Assembly (NCBI GenBank): GCA_021847645.1
Contig: JAJZQG010000071.1
Coordinates: 1 to 35,176 of the forward strand
From: Myxococcales bacterium
GTDB taxonomy: Bacteria > Myxococcota_A > Polyangia > Polyangiales > Polyangiaceae
DNA length: 35,176 nt
Direction of reading: 5' to 3'
Positions 7,524-16,135 of this stretch are shown in pieces. The notes under the pieces were generated by a model, which was not told the origin of the DNA, searched no databases, and saw nothing but the letters and a program-made list of their open reading frames with translations. Numbering within the stretch: position 1 is the first letter of the stretch; each line of letters starts with the position of its first letter. The translations under genes were made by a program, and so were the position numbers.

Positions 7524-8516
7524 ATGACCGATGCCGCTCTGGCCGATCACCCCCTGGCCGACCGATTCCACCGCTTGACGCCCGAGGAGCTCTTTCCTGC
7601 CGTGGAGCGCGCCGGAGGCCGGTGCAGCGGCCGCTTCTCCATTCTCAACAGCTACGAAAACCGCGTCTACCAGTTCGAGCGCGAGGATGCCCCGCCGGTC
7701 GTCGCCAAGTTCTATCGTCCCGGGCGCTGGAGCCGCGCCGCCATCGCGGAAGAACATGCGTTTCTGGCCGCGCTTGGCGATGCGGGCGTGCCTGTCGCGT
7801 GCCCTTTGCCCCTGGAGGACGGCGACACGATCGGACAGACGGCCGGGATCCTGTTTGCGGTGTATCCCCGTGTGGCCGGACGCGTACCGCAGGAATTCGA
7901 CGATGAGCAACTGAGACGGCTCGGGGGGCTTCTGGCGAAGATGCACCGGGTCGGTGCGCGCGTGCAGGCGCCGAACCGTCCCACGCTCACGCCGTCGACC
8001 TACGGCCGGCAGAACCTGGACTGGCTGTTGGCGAATGACGTGCTGCCCGCCGAGGTGCGCCAGGTGTACGCGGCCACGGTCGCGGCGTTGATGCAGCGCA
8101 TCGAGCCGATGTTCCAGCATGTCCCGATGACCCGGATCCACGGCGATTGTCACCCGGGCAACCTGCTGTGGGCACCCGCAGGGCCGACGTTCGTGGACTT
8201 CGACGATCTGCTGACCGGTCCGGCGGTGCAGGACGTGTGGATGCTGGCGCCGAGCGCCGATGCCGAGGGCCAGCGGCAGCGCGCCGTGATCGCCGAAGCC
8301 TATGGCCGGGCCTCCGATTTCGCGGACGCGTGGCTGCGGTTGGTCGAGCCCCTGCGTGCGCTTCGCTTCGTGCACTACGCCACGTGGATCGCGCGCCGCT
8401 GGGCCGATCCCCAGTTCAAGCGCACGTTCAGCTACTTCGGTGACCTGGTCTACTGGCAGCGCGAGGTGCAGGATCTGCGCGAGCAAATCGCGCGCATCGA
8501 CCAGCTCTTCAATTGA
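7524..8516 (+). CDS. srkA: Stress response kinase A (YihE/RdoA-type protein kinase)
   Basis: A protein of 330 residues; E. coli SrkA has 328. The kinase-like fold shows an N-lobe with NSYENRVYQF and VVAKFYRPGRWS (Lys of the nucleotide site), the catalytic loop RIHGDCHPGNLLW (Asp208, Asn213) and the metal-binding FVDFDD (Asp225). The C-terminal part ends in the family's WARRWADPQF-like segment (WIARRWADPQFKRTF). SrkA is a cytoplasmic Ser/Thr protein kinase linked to envelope and oxidative stress survival. AGGAG at 7514-7518 places the start at ATG 7524. In E. coli the gene is paired with dsbA; here it precedes recCBD, and a DsbA-like gene occurs 22 kb away. Confidence 0.95.
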   Translation: MTDAALADHPLADRFHRLTPEELFPAVERAGGRCSGRFSILNSYENRVYQFEREDAPPVVAKFYRPGRWSRAAIAEEHAFLAALGDAGVPVACPLPLEDGDTIGQTAGILFAVYPRVAGRVPQEFDDEQLRRLGGLLAKMHRVGARVQAPNRPTLTPSTYGRQNLDWLLANDVLPAEVRQVYAATVAALMQRIEPMFQHVPMTRIHGDCHPGNLLWAPAGPTFVDFDDLLTGPAVQDVWMLAPSADAEGQRQRAVIAEAYGRASDFADAWLRLVEPLRALRFVHYATWIARRWADPQFKRTFSYFGDLVYWQREVQDLREQIARIDQLFN

Positions 8517-8545
8517 GCCCTCGGCGGCCCGGATCCCGCTATAAT
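8513..8545 (+). promoter_or_regulatory. Candidate promoter of the recCBD operon
   Basis: A perfect TATAAT at 8540-8545, rare in such GC-rich DNA, stands 55 nt before the recC start. TTGAGC at 8513-8518 overlaps the srkA stop but gives a 21-nt spacer, longer than usual. No better -35 box is seen. Confidence 0.45.
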
Positions 8546-8600
8546 CCGCGCCCGGCAGCGGCGTGTCAGAACTCGCCCCGCGCCGTCGTCCGGAGTCCGT

Positions 8601-11600
8601 ATGCCCGAGCTTCGCGTCTTCCGCAGCAATCGAATCGAGATCCTCGCGCGCCTGCTGGGCGCCGTGGTGCGCGACCATCTGCCCGCCGATCCGATTCAAC
8701 CCATCGACATCGTGGTCGGCAGTGGGGGCATGGCGCGCTGGCTCCAGCACACCCTGGCCGAGCAGCCCGAAATAGCCATTTGCTCGAACTTCGTCTTTCC
8801 CTTCCCCGCGGCCCGAATTGACGCGCTCGTGCACCGCGTGCTCGAGGGCCAGGGCGAGCCGGCGCGCGACCCGTGGTCTCCGGATACGTTGACCTGGGCA
8901 TTGCTCGACATGCTGCCCGAGGTCGCGGCCCGTCCCGGGTTCGAGGCGATTCGCAGCTTCCTTCCCGACCCGGGGGCGTGGGCTGCGCCGGCCGATGCCC
9001 GCCGCTGGGGCCTGGCGCGCCAACTGGCCGAGCTGTTCGATCGCTACGTGGCTTTTCGCCCGGAGCTGGCGACGGCCTGGAGTCGCGGGCAGCGGGTGCG
9101 GCTTCCCGACAAGTCGGCCTCGCTGGCTTGGCAAGGCGAGCTCTTCAGCCTGGTGCACCAGCGACTCAGCGACAAGCCACATCGGGCCGACCGCATCGCG
9201 CGGACCGTGGCCGCCCTCGAGGCGCACCCCGCCACCGACGCGCTCGAAGGTCCCTTGTACGTATTCGGCGTCTCGAGCCTGCCGCCGTCGTGGATGACAC
9301 TCTTGTCCGCCCTGGCCAGGCATGCGGACGTGTCCCTATTCCTGCTGTGCCCGTCTCCCGTGTACTGGGCGGAGCTGCACCGGGCAGCGAGCCAGCACGA
9401 CGCGGGCCTCGACCCGCGAGATCGCGACGCGCTCGAAGAGAAGCTGGGCGAGATGCATCACGACGCCGCTCACCCGCTCTTGGCGTCGATGGGAAAGGTG
9501 GCACGGGATTTCCAGCTCGTGCTCGAGGCGCAGCCGGATCACTTCGTGACGGACCAGCTGGATGCGTTTCCGGATCCGGCGCTGGCCGGCCGGCAGACGG
9601 CGCTGGCATGGTTGCAGTCCGATCTGCTGGCGGCGCGCCATCCGGGGCGGGCGGCGGCCGAGCAGGGGCGCGTGCTGGGGCGGGGCGACGACTCGGTGCA
9701 ATTCCACGCCTGTCACGGGCCCACGCGGCAGGTCGAGGTACTGCGCAATCTGCTCCTCGGGCTGCTGGAGGACCATCCCGATCTCGAGGCCCGGCATATC
9801 GTGGTGATGACGCCGGACATCGAGACCTACGCGCCGCTCATCACGGCGGTGTTCTCGCAGGGGCCGCGGCACCGCGTCGAGCAACACGGCAAGGCCGTTC
9901 CCGGAGCCGACGGCTGGGGCGCTGCCGGCGCGCCGGCCATTCCGTTCGAAATCGTGGACCTGAGCGTCCGCCGGATCAACCCGGTGGCCGACGCCCTCCT
10001 GCGCGTGCTCGACCTGGTCGACAGCCGCGTGCCGGCGTCGTCGGTGGTCGACCTGCTCACGCTCGAGCCGGTGCGCCTGAAGTTCGGGTTCTCGCCCGAG
10101 GACGTGACCGTCGTGCAACAGTGGATATCGCTCAGTGGCATTCGCTGGGCCCGCGACGCGGCCCACCGAGCGCAGGAAGGCCAGCCGGCGGATCCGCAGA
10201 ACACGTGGCGGTTCGGGCTACGGCGGCTGCTGCTCGGTGTGGTCATGGCGGACGATGGCGCGCTTGTAGAGGGGTGGGACGGCAACGGCGTTGCCACGCA
10301 GGTGCGCCCGTTCGACGACATGGAAGGCGGCGAGACGGTGCTGCTGGGCCGGCTGACCGATTTCTGCAATACGCTCTTCGAGGTGGGCGACCAGTTGCAG
10401 GGTGCGCGCCCCGCGGCCGCCTGGATGCACGCGCTGCTCGAGGTGGTCGACCGCATGACGGCGACCACCAAGGCCACGTCGTGGCTCAATGTGCGGGTGC
10501 GCGAGGAGTTGGAGGAAATCGCCGCCTGCGTCCAAGCCGCCGGCAGCGCCGCGAAGCTGGGGCTCGATGCCGTGCGAAGCGCCCTGCAGGGCAGGTTCGA
10601 GGTGCCCAGCCGGCTCACGCGCGAGCAGAGCGGCGCGGTGACTTTCTGCGCCATGCGTCCGATGCGCAGCGTTCCCTATCCGGTCGTGTGCCTGCTCGGC
10701 ATGGACGAAGGCTCGTTCCCGCGCCCGTCCACGGCATTCGCATTCGACCTGACCAGCCGCCACCCGCGAGTGGGCGATCTGGACCCGCGCGACGAGGACA
10801 GGTTCCTGCTGCTCGAGGCGATTCTGTCGGCGCGTCGGCACTTGCTGGTGCTCTACACGGGCCGCGACCCGAGAACGAACGCGGAAACGGCCCCCTGCGT
10901 GCCCGTGGGAGAGCTGCGGGATCTGTTGGATCAGACGGCCACCGCGCCCACGCCCGACACCACCACCAGCGCCTGGCTCACGACCGAGCATCCGATGCAG
11001 GCTTTCAGCCCCAGCGCGTTCCAGCCGCCGGGCCCATCCTCGCCGGACGCCGCGCGACGGCGCTGGAGCTTCGATCGCAGGCTGCTGGCAGGCGCCCGCG
11101 CGAGACGCAACAAGCAGACCGAGCCCCGGCCCTTCCTGGTGCCCGTGCGCCCGGCGGCGGATGCCGTTCGCACGGAGCTGACCCTGGACGAGCTCATCCG
11201 ATTCTACCGACACCCGGGCAAGTATCTCCTGCGTACGCTGCTGAAGGTCAATCTCGACGACGATGTCGACGCGATTCCCGATCGGGAGCCGATCGAGCTC
11301 GACTACCTGGAGCGATGGAAGCTGCGACGCGCGTTGATCGACAGCGTGCGGCCGAATCCGGAGCTCGAGGAGCGCCGCCTGCGCGCGGAGGGTACGCTGC
11401 CCCTGGGCTTTGCGGGCCACGCGACCGTGCAGCAGGAGGCCGAACTGGTAGCGGAAATGCGCGACAAGGCGGGTGTGACCGGCGAGGAGCGGACGCTGGC
11501 TCCCACCCAGGTGGACTTGATGGTCGGCGGGGTGCGGCTGCTCGGGTCCGTGCCTCCGGCGCACAAGGGCATGCTGGTCGAGTTCCAGTTCTCCGAGGAG

Positions 11601-12167
11601 CGGTCGGACAAGCTCATGGCCGCATGGATATCGATGCTGGCCTGGCACCTGTCGAGCGATGACGCCGGTCGCGCCGTGGTCTTGTTGGGAAAGCTCGACA
11701 AGAAGCGGCCGAAGGTCGACATGATCGGGTTCGAGCCTCCTGAGGATCCTCTGGCATTGCTGACGAGTCTCGTGCAGATCTACCAGCGCGGCTGCCGGGA
11801 GCCGATCCCGCTGTTTCCCCGCGCGTCGTGGAGGTTCGCGTTCTCGCTGCGGGACACCTGGCACGACGCGGCCATTCTGCAACAGGGCTTTCCCCGCGAC
11901 GAGGGTCAACGCCGCAAGCTGCGGGCGGCGCACCACGACGCGCTCAACGCATGGCAGCCCACGGGGGACTTGTATGACAGGGGCGAGAGCAACGACGCAT
12001 ACCTTGCGCGGTTGTTCGAGGCGGCTTGCCCGCTCGACGACAACGCGTCCCCCGATGGAATCTCGCTCGACTTCGCCCGGCTCGCGCTGGAGGTGTACGG
12101 CCCGATGACGGGTGCTCGCAAGACCACCCGAGAGGTCTCGCCCTGGTTCCGGGGAGGTGCGCGGTGA
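8601..12167 (+). CDS. recC: RecBCD enzyme subunit RecC (exodeoxyribonuclease V gamma chain)
   Basis: A protein of 1188 residues (E. coli RecC has 1122). The start LRVFRSNRIEILARLLGAVV, the IVVGSGGMARWLQ segment and SNFVFPFPA are typical of RecC N-termini. The later RPMRSVPYPVVCLLGMDEGSFPR and DEDRFLLLEAILSARRHL blocks belong to its inactive helicase-like and nuclease-like fold. RecC holds the complex together, splits the DNA strands and, in E. coli, reads Chi in a tunnel; the Chi sequence of this organism is unknown. The gene is preceded by a perfect TATAAT and followed by recB in a GTGA overlap. The order recC-recB-recD is contiguous here without the ptrA insertion found in E. coli. Confidence 0.96.
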   Translation: MPELRVFRSNRIEILARLLGAVVRDHLPADPIQPIDIVVGSGGMARWLQHTLAEQPEIAICSNFVFPFPAARIDALVHRVLEGQGEPARDPWSPDTLTWALLDMLPEVAARPGFEAIRSFLPDPGAWAAPADARRWGLARQLAELFDRYVAFRPELATAWSRGQRVRLPDKSASLAWQGELFSLVHQRLSDKPHRADRIARTVAALEAHPATDALEGPLYVFGVSSLPPSWMTLLSALARHADVSLFLLCPSPVYWAELHRAASQHDAGLDPRDRDALEEKLGEMHHDAAHPLLASMGKVARDFQLVLEAQPDHFVTDQLDAFPDPALAGRQTALAWLQSDLLAARHPGRAAAEQGRVLGRGDDSVQFHACHGPTRQVEVLRNLLLGLLEDHPDLEARHIVVMTPDIETYAPLITAVFSQGPRHRVEQHGKAVPGADGWGAAGAPAIPFEIVDLSVRRINPVADALLRVLDLVDSRVPASSVVDLLTLEPVRLKFGFSPEDVTVVQQWISLSGIRWARDAAHRAQEGQPADPQNTWRFGLRRLLLGVVMADDGALVEGWDGNGVATQVRPFDDMEGGETVLLGRLTDFCNTLFEVGDQLQGARPAAAWMHALLEVVDRMTATTKATSWLNVRVREELEEIAACVQAAGSAAKLGLDAVRSALQGRFEVPSRLTREQSGAVTFCAMRPMRSVPYPVVCLLGMDEGSFPRPSTAFAFDLTSRHPRVGDLDPRDEDRFLLLEAILSARRHLLVLYTGRDPRTNAETAPCVPVGELRDLLDQTATAPTPDTTTSAWLTTEHPMQAFSPSAFQPPGPSSPDAARRRWSFDRRLLAGARARRNKQTEPRPFLVPVRPAADAVRTELTLDELIRFYRHPGKYLLRTLLKVNLDDDVDAIPDREPIELDYLERWKLRRALIDSVRPNPELEERRLRAEGTLPLGFAGHATVQQEAELVAEMRDKAGVTGEERTLAPTQVDLMVGGVRLLGSVPPAHKGMLVEFQFSEERSDKLMAAWISMLAWHLSSDDAGRAVVLLGKLDKKRPKVDMIGFEPPEDPLALLTSLVQIYQRGCREPIPLFPRASWRFAFSLRDTWHDAAILQQGFPRDEGQRRKLRAAHHDALNAWQPTGDLYDRGESNDAYLARLFEAACPLDDNASPDGISLDFARLALEVYGPMTGARKTTREVSPWFRGGAR

Positions 12168-15100
12168 GCTCGATGCGGGACTGGAATCCGACGGCCGACG
12201 AAAGCATCGAGACGGGCATCACGCTGCTCGAGGCCAGCGCGGGCACGGGAAAGACCTACAACATTGCGTCGGTGTTGCTGCGTCTGGTGGCTGCGTGCGG
12301 GCTCAAGATGCGCGACATCCTGGTGGTGACCTTCACGCGGGCGGCGACCGCGGAGCTGCAGGACCGGATTCGTGCGCGCCTGTCCGAGGCCGTGGCGTTC
12401 ATCGAGGGCCGCGGCCGTGCCGGCGAAGGAGACGAGGTCCTCGAGCACTTGCGCGATGGCGCCCGCAAGGCCGGCGCCGACCTGTGGCTGCGCCGCCTTC
12501 GGGCTGCACAGGAGTCGTTCGACGAGTGCCTCATCAGCACCATTCACGGCTTCTGCCAGCGGATGCTCCAGCAGCATGCTTTCGAGTCGCAGACGGATTT
12601 CGGTCTCGAGCTGGTGGAGGACACTTCGGAGCTGCGCGGAGAGCTGGTCGACGACTGGCTTTCGAGGGAGCTGCACCCGTCGGACCCGGAGCGGCATGCG
12701 TTCCTGGGCGCGCACGGCTTCTCGCGGCAAGGTCTGTTGAATCTGGCGGACCTGGCGCTGCGCGATCCGGATCTGCCCGTGCTGCCCGCGGTCGACGACA
12801 GCCCGATGGAGTCGTGGGAATCGGAGCGAAACGCTTTCGCGGCGGCGTGGGAGTCGGGAGGCGCAGAATCGGTGCGGGCGCTGTTCGAGACCGCGGGGGC
12901 TCGCGGCGTCTTCGGCCCACCGCCGGGCAAGCTCTTCAAGAAGCCGTCCTGCAGGAGCGCGGTCGCCGAGGTGTCCGCATGGCTCGCCGGGCGCCCGGGC
13001 GTGATGCAGGAGCTACCCAACGAGTCGGCGTGGTCGGTCGAGACGGTGAGCAAGCACCTTGCGCCGGGCTCGGAAGCGCCGGACAACGAGACTCTCGCTC
13101 AGCTGCGCCGCCTCATCGGCTTCCGCGCACGGGCCGCGGCCTGCGAGAAGGCCAGGTTCGTCGCGTGGCTCCGCGCGGAGTTCGACCGGCGCATGGGCGC
13201 TCGCCGCCAGCAGTCGTTCCAGGACCTGATGCGCCGGCTGGCGCGCGTGCTGGGCGACCCGGCCAATCCCAGCCGCGAGGCACTTCGCAGGGCGATCGGC
13301 GAGCGGTTCAAGGCGGCGCTCATCGACGAGTTCCAGGACACGGATGCCGTCCAGTGGCAGATCTTCCGCGAGCTGTTCGGCGACGACGCGCACCGGCTCT
13401 TTCTCATCGGGGATCCGAAGCAAGCCATCTACGCATTTCGCGGAGCGAACGTACATGTGTATCTGAGCGCCAAGTCCTGGTCGAAGCGCAGGTGCTACAC
13501 GATGCGCCGCAACTTCCGCTCCGACGCGCGGCTGCTCGACGCTCTGAACACGATGATGGACGTGCCCGGATTCTTCGGCGAGCACGACATCGACTATGTG
13601 CCAGTGGACGCGCCGGCCCGTGACGATGCGGCCGTCGACCGCATCCGCCATGCCGCGCCCTGGTCCGACCCGTACACCGCGCCCCTGCAATTGCGTTTCA
13701 TGGATCAGCAGATGGATCCGTCGTCCAGGGGCGCGGACGACGGATCGCCGCTGGGTTCCGGACGCCTGAGATTTCTCCTCCCGCAGCGGGTGGCCGAAGA
13801 TATCGTGGAGTTGCTCGGGAGCGGCGCCCGGCTGCACGATCCTTCGGCGCCCCTGGCCGGCGCGGATGGCTTTCGGCCGATGCACCCAGGCGACATCGCC
13901 GTGCTGGTGCGCACCGGCGCCCAGGCCGTGGCCGTGCAACAGGCCCTGACGCGCGTGGGCATCGCCTCGGTGCTGCGCGGCGCGGACAGCGTGCTTGCCA
14001 CCGAAGAGGCGTTCGAGCTGCAGCTCTGGCTGCAGGCGCTGGCCGCTCCGGGCCACGATCAGCCGGCCCGCACCGCCGCCACGACTCGCCTGTTCGGACG
14101 CGATGGCACGCTGCTCGCTCGAGCCGACGCCCAGGAACCGGCGGCGTTGCGCGAATGGGACCAGTGGCTCTCGCGCCTCGCGGTCTGGCGCGAGCTGTAT
14201 ACCCAATACGGATTCCTGCGCACGCTGCGCACTGCCATGCAACACGACACGTTGCCGTCGCCCGAAGACCCCGCCGTGCTCGAGGACGTGACCGTGCGCG
14301 TCCTGCGAAAGCTCGACGGAGAGCGCAAGCTGACGAACCTCTGGCACCTGGCCGAGCTGCTGCACGACGCCGAGACCAGCGAGCGGCTGCACCTGGCCGG
14401 GCTGCTTGCGTGGCTTCAACGCGAGCGCGTGCAGCGTACCGTGGATTCCGACTTCGTGGAGTTGCGGCTCGAGCGTGACGACGAGGCCGTCGCGATCATG
14501 ACGATGCACAAGGCCAAGGGGCTGGAGTTCCCGGTGGTGTTTCTGCCGTACCTGACCGACACCAGGGGGCCCTCCGCCAAGGAGCCTCGCGTCGTGCCGA
14601 GCCCGGTTCACCCCGTGGAGCGGATTCTCGACTTGCGCCCCGTGGACCAGAATCCGGAGAGCTGGGAGGCAGTCCGGCGAGAGCATGCCCGGGAGCAGCT
14701 GCGCCTCTTCTATGTGGCAGTCACCAGGGCCCGCTCGCGCTGCGTGCTGTACGCCGGGCACACCGAGAATCTCGCCCTTTCCGCCCTCGCCGCGCCGCTG
14801 CACGCGCCCAGGCACGCCGCGGCCGAAGACCGCCTGCGCGCCGCCGTCGAGCGGGTGCAAGCCGCCACGCGCGACGAGCTTTGGAGCGATCTGGCGAACC
14901 TGGCGAGCCGATCGTCGCAAGCGCGCAACGACGGCGTGGCGACGATCGCCCTGAGTCGCTGCGCGCCCGTGGCAGGGCTGGTGCGTCCCATGCCAGCTCC
15001 TGCTCGAGACGCGCTTCGCGCACGATCGTTCCTCCGCGCTGGCCTCGATCGCGACTGGCGAAGGCACAGCTATACGTCGATTACGCAACACGCGCATGCT

Positions 15101-16135
15101 GCGTACGCGGGATTGGGCGACGACCGCGAAGGATTCGACCCGGACCCGGAGGAGGGCTCGCCCCCGATGCCTGAGTTCGCAACTGCCGCCGGGGCGCGCG
15201 TGCCTGACATCCACGTACCGGACGACGCACAATCCGTGCCCCTCGCCGCCTTCCCGGCCGGCGCGGATGCGGGGACGTTCTTCCACGCCTGCTTCGAGCA
15301 CGCCGACTTCCGGTGGGCCGACCCCGACGCGACCGACGACGACGGGCGGGTTGCGCTTCGAGGTCTGCTCGAACACCAGCTGCCGCTCCACGGCTTCGCC
15401 GCCGCCGAGTGGGCGGAGCCACTGACGGCCCATCTGCTCGACGTGCTCCGGACGCCGCTCGGCGGCCCCCTGGGCGCGACGCGGCTGTGCGACATACCCA
15501 CGACCGACCGGCTCAACGAGCTGCGGTTCGACTTCCCCATCGCCGGCGGCGGAGATCACGCACCCGTGCTCGGGGACAAGCCCGTCGATTCCCGCGGCAT
15601 CGTGGAGGCGCTCAGGCTGCGCAAGCGGTGGCTGCAGTCGCCCGGAGACGAGCGCACCGTGCGCAAGGATTACCTGGACGGCCTCGACCGGTTCGGACCG
15701 CTCGCCGGATTCATGACAGGCTCCATCGACATGGTGTTCCGCCACGCCGCCGACGGCCATCCGCGTTGGTACGTGGTTGACTACAAGTCGAACCGTCTCG
15801 ATCCGCGCGGCACGGGCCGCTATCCGGTACAACACTTTTGCCCCGAGGCCATGCGGTTCGAGATGGAGCAGCACCACTACTACGTACAATATCACCTGTA
15901 CGTGCTCGCGCTGCACAGATACCTTCGCTTTCGCCTGGGCGCGCGCTACGACTACGATCGGGACATGGGCGGCGTCTACTACCTCTTTTTCCGCGGCATG
16001 GTCGGCCAGCACACACCCGAGCAGCATGGGCTTCGCCACGGCTGCTTCCACGACAAGCCGCCCTACCCGGTCATCGATGCATTGGACAAGCTCTTCGAGC
16101 AGGCGCCGCGCCCCGCCCAGGGAGGTGCCTCGTGA
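12164..16135 (+). CDS. recB: RecBCD enzyme subunit RecB (helicase-nuclease)
   Basis: A protein of 1323 residues, a UvrD-type 3'-5' helicase fused to a nuclease. Walker A is EASAGTGKTYN (residues 23-33). Other helicase motifs are TFTRAATAELQDRIR, IDEFQDTD (Asp388/Glu389), LIGDPKQAIYAFRGAN, MTMHKAKGLEFPVVFLP and LRLFYVAVTRARSR. The C-terminal PD-(D/E)XK nuclease has GSIDMVFRH (Asp1189) and VVDYKSN (Asp1206, Lys1208), so it should be active. The GTG at 12164 is chosen over upstream starts because it overlaps the recC stop (GTGA), has GGGGAGGT just before it and gives the family N-terminus. Upstream in-frame codons lie inside recC. The protein is about 140 residues longer than E. coli RecB. Confidence 0.96.
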   Translation: MSSMRDWNPTADESIETGITLLEASAGTGKTYNIASVLLRLVAACGLKMRDILVVTFTRAATAELQDRIRARLSEAVAFIEGRGRAGEGDEVLEHLRDGARKAGADLWLRRLRAAQESFDECLISTIHGFCQRMLQQHAFESQTDFGLELVEDTSELRGELVDDWLSRELHPSDPERHAFLGAHGFSRQGLLNLADLALRDPDLPVLPAVDDSPMESWESERNAFAAAWESGGAESVRALFETAGARGVFGPPPGKLFKKPSCRSAVAEVSAWLAGRPGVMQELPNESAWSVETVSKHLAPGSEAPDNETLAQLRRLIGFRARAAACEKARFVAWLRAEFDRRMGARRQQSFQDLMRRLARVLGDPANPSREALRRAIGERFKAALIDEFQDTDAVQWQIFRELFGDDAHRLFLIGDPKQAIYAFRGANVHVYLSAKSWSKRRCYTMRRNFRSDARLLDALNTMMDVPGFFGEHDIDYVPVDAPARDDAAVDRIRHAAPWSDPYTAPLQLRFMDQQMDPSSRGADDGSPLGSGRLRFLLPQRVAEDIVELLGSGARLHDPSAPLAGADGFRPMHPGDIAVLVRTGAQAVAVQQALTRVGIASVLRGADSVLATEEAFELQLWLQALAAPGHDQPARTAATTRLFGRDGTLLARADAQEPAALREWDQWLSRLAVWRELYTQYGFLRTLRTAMQHDTLPSPEDPAVLEDVTVRVLRKLDGERKLTNLWHLAELLHDAETSERLHLAGLLAWLQRERVQRTVDSDFVELRLERDDEAVAIMTMHKAKGLEFPVVFLPYLTDTRGPSAKEPRVVPSPVHPVERILDLRPVDQNPESWEAVRREHAREQLRLFYVAVTRARSRCVLYAGHTENLALSALAAPLHAPRHAAAEDRLRAAVERVQAATRDELWSDLANLASRSSQARNDGVATIALSRCAPVAGLVRPMPAPARDALRARSFLRAGLDRDWRRHSYTSITQHAHAAYAGLGDDREGFDPDPEEGSPPMPEFATAAGARVPDIHVPDDAQSVPLAAFPAGADAGTFFHACFEHADFRWADPDATDDDGRVALRGLLEHQLPLHGFAAAEWAEPLTAHLLDVLRTPLGGPLGATRLCDIPTTDRLNELRFDFPIAGGGDHAPVLGDKPVDSRGIVEALRLRKRWLQSPGDERTVRKDYLDGLDRFGPLAGFMTGSIDMVFRHAADGHPRWYVVDYKSNRLDPRGTGRYPVQHFCPEAMRFEMEQHHYYVQYHLYVLALHRYLRFRLGARYDYDRDMGGVYYLFFRGMVGQHTPEQHGLRHGCFHDKPPYPVIDALDKLFEQAPRPAQGGAS